Assembly (NCBI GenBank): GCA_030635835.1
Contig: DAOVYB010000048.1
Span: 1 to 9,705, forward strand
Direction: 5' to 3'
DNA length: 9,705 nt
Origin: Gammaproteobacteria bacterium
GTDB lineage: Bacteria > Pseudomonadota > Gammaproteobacteria > UBA6429
The notes under the pieces were generated by a model. The model saw only the letters and a list, made by a program, of their open reading frames with translations, had not been told where the DNA came from and ran no database searches. Below are positions 6,967 to 9,705 of the stretch, piece after piece. How positions within the stretch are numbered: the stretch's first letter is position 1; each line of letters starts with the position of its first letter. A program made the position numbers and the translations under genes.

Positions 6967-7872
6967 TTATCGGCTTTCGTTGAGTGAGCTTATGATACGT
7001 TGAGAACTTTTCCAGCGTTGTTCAGTTATCTTTTTATCTTTTAATGCCGCAAGCAATGCACATCCGGGTTCATTTTTATGTGCGCAGTTACGAAATTTAC
7101 AATATCCAAGATAGGGTTTAAATTCTATAAAACCATCAATAATATCCTGTTCTGATAATTTTATTAATCCAAATTCACGAACACCAGGTGAGTCTATAAT
7201 ATGACCTTTATCGTTTTCTAATGGATAAAGATAGGCAGTAGTCGTTGTATGTTTTCCTTTTCCTGTTGCTTCAGAAATTTCGCCTATACGAGCATCTGAG
7301 TCTTTAAGAATAGTATTAATCAAGGAAGATTTACCAACACCGGACTGACCAACAAAAATATTATTATTATTTTTTAAAAGTTTAGTTAATGGATCTAATC
7401 CATGCTCTTGTTTAGCGCTGGTATAGATAACTGTGTATCCAATATCCTGATAAAGTTGTAAGCGTTGTTTTAATGCTGAAAATTGTGTTTCATCGAGTAA
7501 ATCAATTTTATTTAATAATATAACAGGTTTTAAATGACTATTTTCAGCAGCGACCAGGTACCGATCAATTAGCCCTTCATTTAATTCTGGCTTATGTGCA
7601 ACAACAATAAAAACCTGATCAATATTTGCGGCAATAATCCGTAAGTTACCGTTAATGTCCGGGCGTTGTAGTATTGAGTGACGTTTTACAATCGATGTAA
7701 TTACTCCAGTGTCAGTATCCTCCTGCTGTAATAAAACAAGATCTCCACAGACAACCTGACCAACAGATTTGCGTTGCTGGCATTGAAATAATTTATTATT
7801 AATATCTTTAACTAATGTATAGCGGCGGAATGCAGCTAAGACGGTACCCTGAATTTGTTCAACATCTGCCAT
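6967..7872 (-). CDS. rsgA: Small ribosomal subunit biogenesis GTPase RsgA
   Basis: RsgA is a circularly permuted GTPase that checks late 30S subunit maturation. The 301-residue product has an N-terminal OB fold (about 5-70), then GTPase motifs in permuted order: NKID (121-124, G4), TSAK (151-154, G5), GQSGVGKSS (175-183, G1), the GKGKHTTTT loop (205-213, G2) and DSPG (227-230, G3). The C-terminal zinc site is C258, C263, H265, C271 (C-x4-C-x-H-x5-C). It is shorter than E. coli RsgA (350 residues), which has a longer N-terminus; many family members are this size. The start ATG has only a weak upstream Shine-Dalgarno match. It lies 31 bases after the cytochrome gene on the same strand and is probably the last gene of that operon. 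Confidence 0.97.
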   Translation of the reverse strand: MADVEQIQGTVLAAFRRYTLVKDINNKLFQCQQRKSVGQVVCGDLVLLQQEDTDTGVITSIVKRHSILQRPDINGNLRIIAANIDQVFIVVAHKPELNEGLIDRYLVAAENSHLKPVILLNKIDLLDETQFSALKQRLQLYQDIGYTVIYTSAKQEHGLDPLTKLLKNNNNIFVGQSGVGKSSLINTILKDSDARIGEISEATGKGKHTTTTAYLYPLENDKGHIIDSPGVREFGLIKLSEQDIIDGFIEFKPYLGYCKFRNCAHKNEPGCALLAALKDKKITEQRWKSSQRIISSLNESR

Positions 7873-7903
7873 ACTAATGTTGCTTAAGAATGCTCATAAA
7901 AGT

Positions 7904-8209
7904 TTATTTTTTGAATTTATAAAAATTAGTATTCAGGTATTCTACAACATCATTCACATGTTCTTCCGGCCATTGTACGCCAAGGCTGTCACGGCAACGG
8001 TTTACCTGCTTAATTAGTGCCGGATATGTTTCGATGCGTTTATTTTCGCGGGTATAAATTCCTGTTCCATCACCACCCTGAATAGAAATATGGCAGCTGG
8101 TACAGTTGCTGTTATGCAGCTCTTTGCCATTTTCAATATCAGCATTAACCTTTGCTGAGGCAAAGATGAAACAGCTGAAAAGTGTATAATATGAGAGCAA
8201 ACGAGCCAT
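7904..8209 (-). CDS. Small periplasmic monoheme cytochrome c
   Basis: The 101-residue product has a signal peptide (Arg3, hydrophobic 4-18, likely cleavage after Ala19 or Ala23) and one haem-binding motif, CTSCH (36-40), so the mature protein of about 80 residues should be a periplasmic or membrane-near electron carrier. The mature part contains no methionine at all, so the usual His/Met haem coordination is impossible; Cys72 and His84 are visible candidates for another ligand. The pattern GGDGTGIYTRENKR followed by a C-terminal YLNTNFYKF resembles a family of small cytochromes I recall from Gammaproteobacteria, whose partner is unknown to me. AAGGA (complement of 8221-8225) is a fair ribosome binding site 11 bases before the ATG. 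It sits between the M48 protease and rsgA, 52 and 31 bases away. Confidence 0.88.
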   Translation of the reverse strand: MARLLSYYTLFSCFIFASAKVNADIENGKELHNSNCTSCHISIQGGDGTGIYTRENKRIETYPALIKQVNRCRDSLGVQWPEEHVNDVVEYLNTNFYKFKK

Positions 8210-8238
8210 AATTTAATTCGTCCTTAATTGAATTTTAA

Positions 8239-8256
8239 GTTGTTAATATTATCAAC
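8239..8256. repeat. 18-base near-palindrome before the cytochrome gene
   Basis: GTTGTTAATATTATCAAC reads the same on both strands except for one mismatched pair (positions 5 and 14 of the element). It lies 30-47 bases upstream of the cytochrome start and just after the M48 stop codon, where an operator for the cytochrome and rsgA would be expected. The half-sites look a little like TTGAT/ATCAA, but the spacing is two bases too wide for a standard FNR site. No regulator can be named. Confidence 0.35.
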
Positions 8257-8261
8257 ACATA

Positions 8262-9506
8262 TTAGCTTATTTTAGCTGATAAATGTCCAATACGCACGGG
8301 AGCAGGTGGATGTGAGTCATGGAATGCTGAATACAAGTGATCAGGCGTCAGTGTATTAGCATTGTCCCGGTATAATTTTACCAGTGCCTTAATTAAAGTT
8401 TGTGGCTGACTTTGTTCAGCTGCAAAATCATCCGCTTCAAATTCATGTTTACGACTCAGGTATGACATAACAGGTTGCAGATAGATACTAAATAGTGGCA
8501 TCACCATACTAAATAGAATCAGCGCCATATAGGTTGAGGCATTGCTAACGCCGAGTGCATGATAAAAAGCTTCTTGTTTGATTAACCATGCAAGAATAGC
8601 GAGGCCAAAAAGTGTGATGATGGCATTTAATATCAGACCTTTACGTACATGATGATGTTTAAAGTGGCCTAGTTCATGAGCAAGTACTGCTTCTACTTCG
8701 TTAGCATCCAGTGTTTCAAGTAAGGTATCAAAAAAGACAATACGTTTATTTTTACCTAAGCCGGTGAAATAAGCATTACCATGACTTGAGCGTTTAGAAC
8801 CATCCATTACAAAAATACCATTACTGGCAAAACCACAACGATCCATCAGTGTTGTAATACGTTCACGTAACTCTTCATTTTCTAAAGGCGTGAATTTGTT
8901 AAAGAGTGGTGCAATAAATGTAGGGAAAATCCAGGAAATTAAAAGACCAAAGCTGAGTAAAACAGCCCAGACATAAACCCACCATAGTGGAGATGCATCC
9001 TGCATTAACCACAAAATGCCACTAACCAAAGGTACTGCCAGAACAAGCGTTAGTATGGTTTGCATAATCATATCTTTAATAAATTGCTTAGCTGTCATGC
9101 GATTAAAGCCAAAGCGTTGTTCTATTTTAAAGGTACGATAGAGAGAGAATGGTAAATCAATAATGGCTGAAATAAACATAATGCCGAAGATCACTGCCAG
9201 ACCGGTAATTATTTCACTGTAGGCAAACGTACGAAGATAAGTATCTATTAAATTCAGTCCGCCACCTAATGTCCACACAAGAAGCAGGGTAGCACCATAA
9301 ACCAGCTCAATTTTATTGATAGCGAGTTTTGCCATGGAGTAATCAGCGGCCTTTTGATGTTGTTCCAGTGTGATTTGTTCAGCAAAGACATCCGGTACAG
9401 TGGCTCTATGCTGAGAAATTGCTTTATTTTGGCGATTTGATAACCAAAGTTGAACAATTAGAGAAAGAACAAGAGCGAGAACAAATAAGATACTATACGT
9501 TTCCAT
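8262..9506 (-). CDS. M48 family membrane metalloprotease (Ste24/CAAX protease type)
   Basis: This integral-membrane zinc protease (414 residues from the chosen start) resembles Ste24/CAAX prenyl protease 1. An N-terminal membrane region has several hydrophobic helices, separated by the conserved IEQRFGFNRMT segment. The catalytic motif HELGH lies at residues 277-281 (codons 8664-8678); the third zinc ligand is the second Glu of KHEFEADDFA. The C-terminal DSHPPAPVRIGHL is characteristic. The family removes peptide segments from membrane or membrane-near proteins; bacterial roles are usually quality control, and bacteria lack prenylated CAAX targets, so the substrate is unknown. The frame stays open to an ATG at 9572, which would add 22 residues. 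I prefer 9506 because family members begin with a METYSILFVLALVLSL-like helix, though neither start has a good ribosome binding site. It is probably first in an operon with the cytochrome and rsgA. Confidence 0.92.
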   Translation of the reverse strand: METYSILFVLALVLSLIVQLWLSNRQNKAISQHRATVPDVFAEQITLEQHQKAADYSMAKLAINKIELVYGATLLLVWTLGGGLNLIDTYLRTFAYSEIITGLAVIFGIMFISAIIDLPFSLYRTFKIEQRFGFNRMTAKQFIKDMIMQTILTLVLAVPLVSGILWLMQDASPLWWVYVWAVLLSFGLLISWIFPTFIAPLFNKFTPLENEELRERITTLMDRCGFASNGIFVMDGSKRSSHGNAYFTGLGKNKRIVFFDTLLETLDANEVEAVLAHELGHFKHHHVRKGLILNAIITLFGLAILAWLIKQEAFYHALGVSNASTYMALILFSMVMPLFSIYLQPVMSYLSRKHEFEADDFAAEQSQPQTLIKALVKLYRDNANTLTPDHLYSAFHDSHPPAPVRIGHLSAKIS

Positions 9507-9649
9507 AATAACCATTATATTAATTAAATTAAGATCGGCAGGCAGGTTAGCGTTTGCTAGAATGATTATCAAGTCAAAATTGATGAATACTGAGATGCCA
9601 GCTAAAGCTTTTTAACTGATTCTCTCTACTAATACATAAAGGTAAACTT

Positions 9650-9705
9650 ATGACGGATAAAGATAATAATTTAATCTGGATTGATTTGGAAATGACTGGT
9701 CTGGA
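9650..9705 (+). CDS. orn: Oligoribonuclease, 5' end only
   Basis: The last 56 bases encode MTDKDNNLIWIDLEMTGL and run off the window. This matches the start of Orn almost exactly (E. coli has NNLIWIDLEMTGLDP after a short variable tip). The Asp and Glu of IDLEMTG are the first two acidic metal ligands of the DEDDh 3'-5' exonuclease family. Orn degrades two-to-five-base RNA fragments, including pGpG from c-di-GMP breakdown, in the cytoplasm. AAAGG at 9638-9642 is a good ribosome binding site seven bases before the ATG. Its divergent placement next to the rsgA-containing operon resembles E. coli, where orn and rsgA are neighbours. The gap back to the M48 start shows no clear promoter I can defend. 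Confidence 0.94.
   Translation, partial: MTDKDNNLIWIDLEMTGL

Noticed and set aside
6967..6974. Perfect GCCGATAA (FliA -10 element) on the minus strand, reading away from rsgA into antisense of motB
   Set aside because: It is made by the last rsgA codons and stop codon, and no proper TAAA lies 15 bases upstream (TAAG at 14 is the nearest), so I take it as coincidence.
8240..8255. Possible FNR/CRP-type site in the near-palindrome upstream of the cytochrome gene
   Set aside because: The half-sites TTGTT and ATCAA are six bases apart rather than four and one deviates from consensus, so naming FNR is not justified.
9514..9519. Perfect TATAAT on the minus strand just before the M48 start
   Set aside because: There is no -35 box at a suitable distance and transcription would start almost at the ATG, so it is not a convincing promoter in this AT-rich stretch.
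1..9705. Search for a mobile element, defence system, CRISPR array, toxin-antitoxin pair or novel gene cluster
   Set aside because: All large open frames are accounted for by recognisable core or motility genes, no direct-repeat arrays or insertion-sequence ends were seen, and intergenic gaps are short. I found no support for an undescribed system beyond the points listed.

Overview
The window is a 9.7 kb piece of chromosome that looks like a moderately AT-rich gammaproteobacterium. The evidence is the SRP RNA - dnaX - ybaB - recR order, an E. coli-like MotA in which residues R90, E98, P173 and P222 fall at the E. coli numbers, and rsgA with an M48 protease lying divergent from orn (oligoribonuclease). 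I cannot name the genus from the sequence. Everything I can identify is core housekeeping or motility. I see no transposase, integrase, phage gene, CRISPR array, toxin-antitoxin pair or defence island.

Layout. Positions 1-360 (+) hold the 3' part of a low-molecular-weight protein tyrosine phosphatase whose catalytic loop lies outside the window. About 459-570 (+) is the small bacterial SRP RNA (4.5S, ffs), preceded by a good sigma70-type promoter. Positions 707-3396 (+) are dnaX, ybaB and recR, a replication and repair operon. Positions 3422-4867 (-) encode an HDOD plus GAF-like putative signalling protein, convergent with recR and divergent from motA. Positions 5099-6956 (+) are motA and motB, the flagellar stator genes; a site resembling a FliA (sigma28) promoter lies 75-100 bases upstream of motA. 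From 9506 down to 6967 (-) run an M48 membrane protease, a small monoheme cytochrome c and rsgA, closely spaced and probably co-transcribed. At 9650 (+) orn begins and runs off the window.

How they work together. DnaX (tau/gamma) assembles the clamp loader and links it to the polymerase; YbaB is a small DNA-binding protein; RecR works with RecO/RecF in gap repair; the SRP RNA serves membrane protein targeting. MotA/MotB power the flagellum, and the FliA-like promoter suggests they belong to the late flagellar regulon. RsgA matures the 30S subunit and Orn degrades short oligoribonucleotides, including pGpG from c-di-GMP turnover.

No obviously new system is present. The points most worth a second look are a possible -1 frameshift site in dnaX just after clamp-loader domain III, the uncharacterised HDOD/GAF-like protein next to motAB, the FliA-like promoter, a c-type cytochrome with no methionine available as sixth haem ligand, and several unexplained inverted repeats in promoter-sized gaps.
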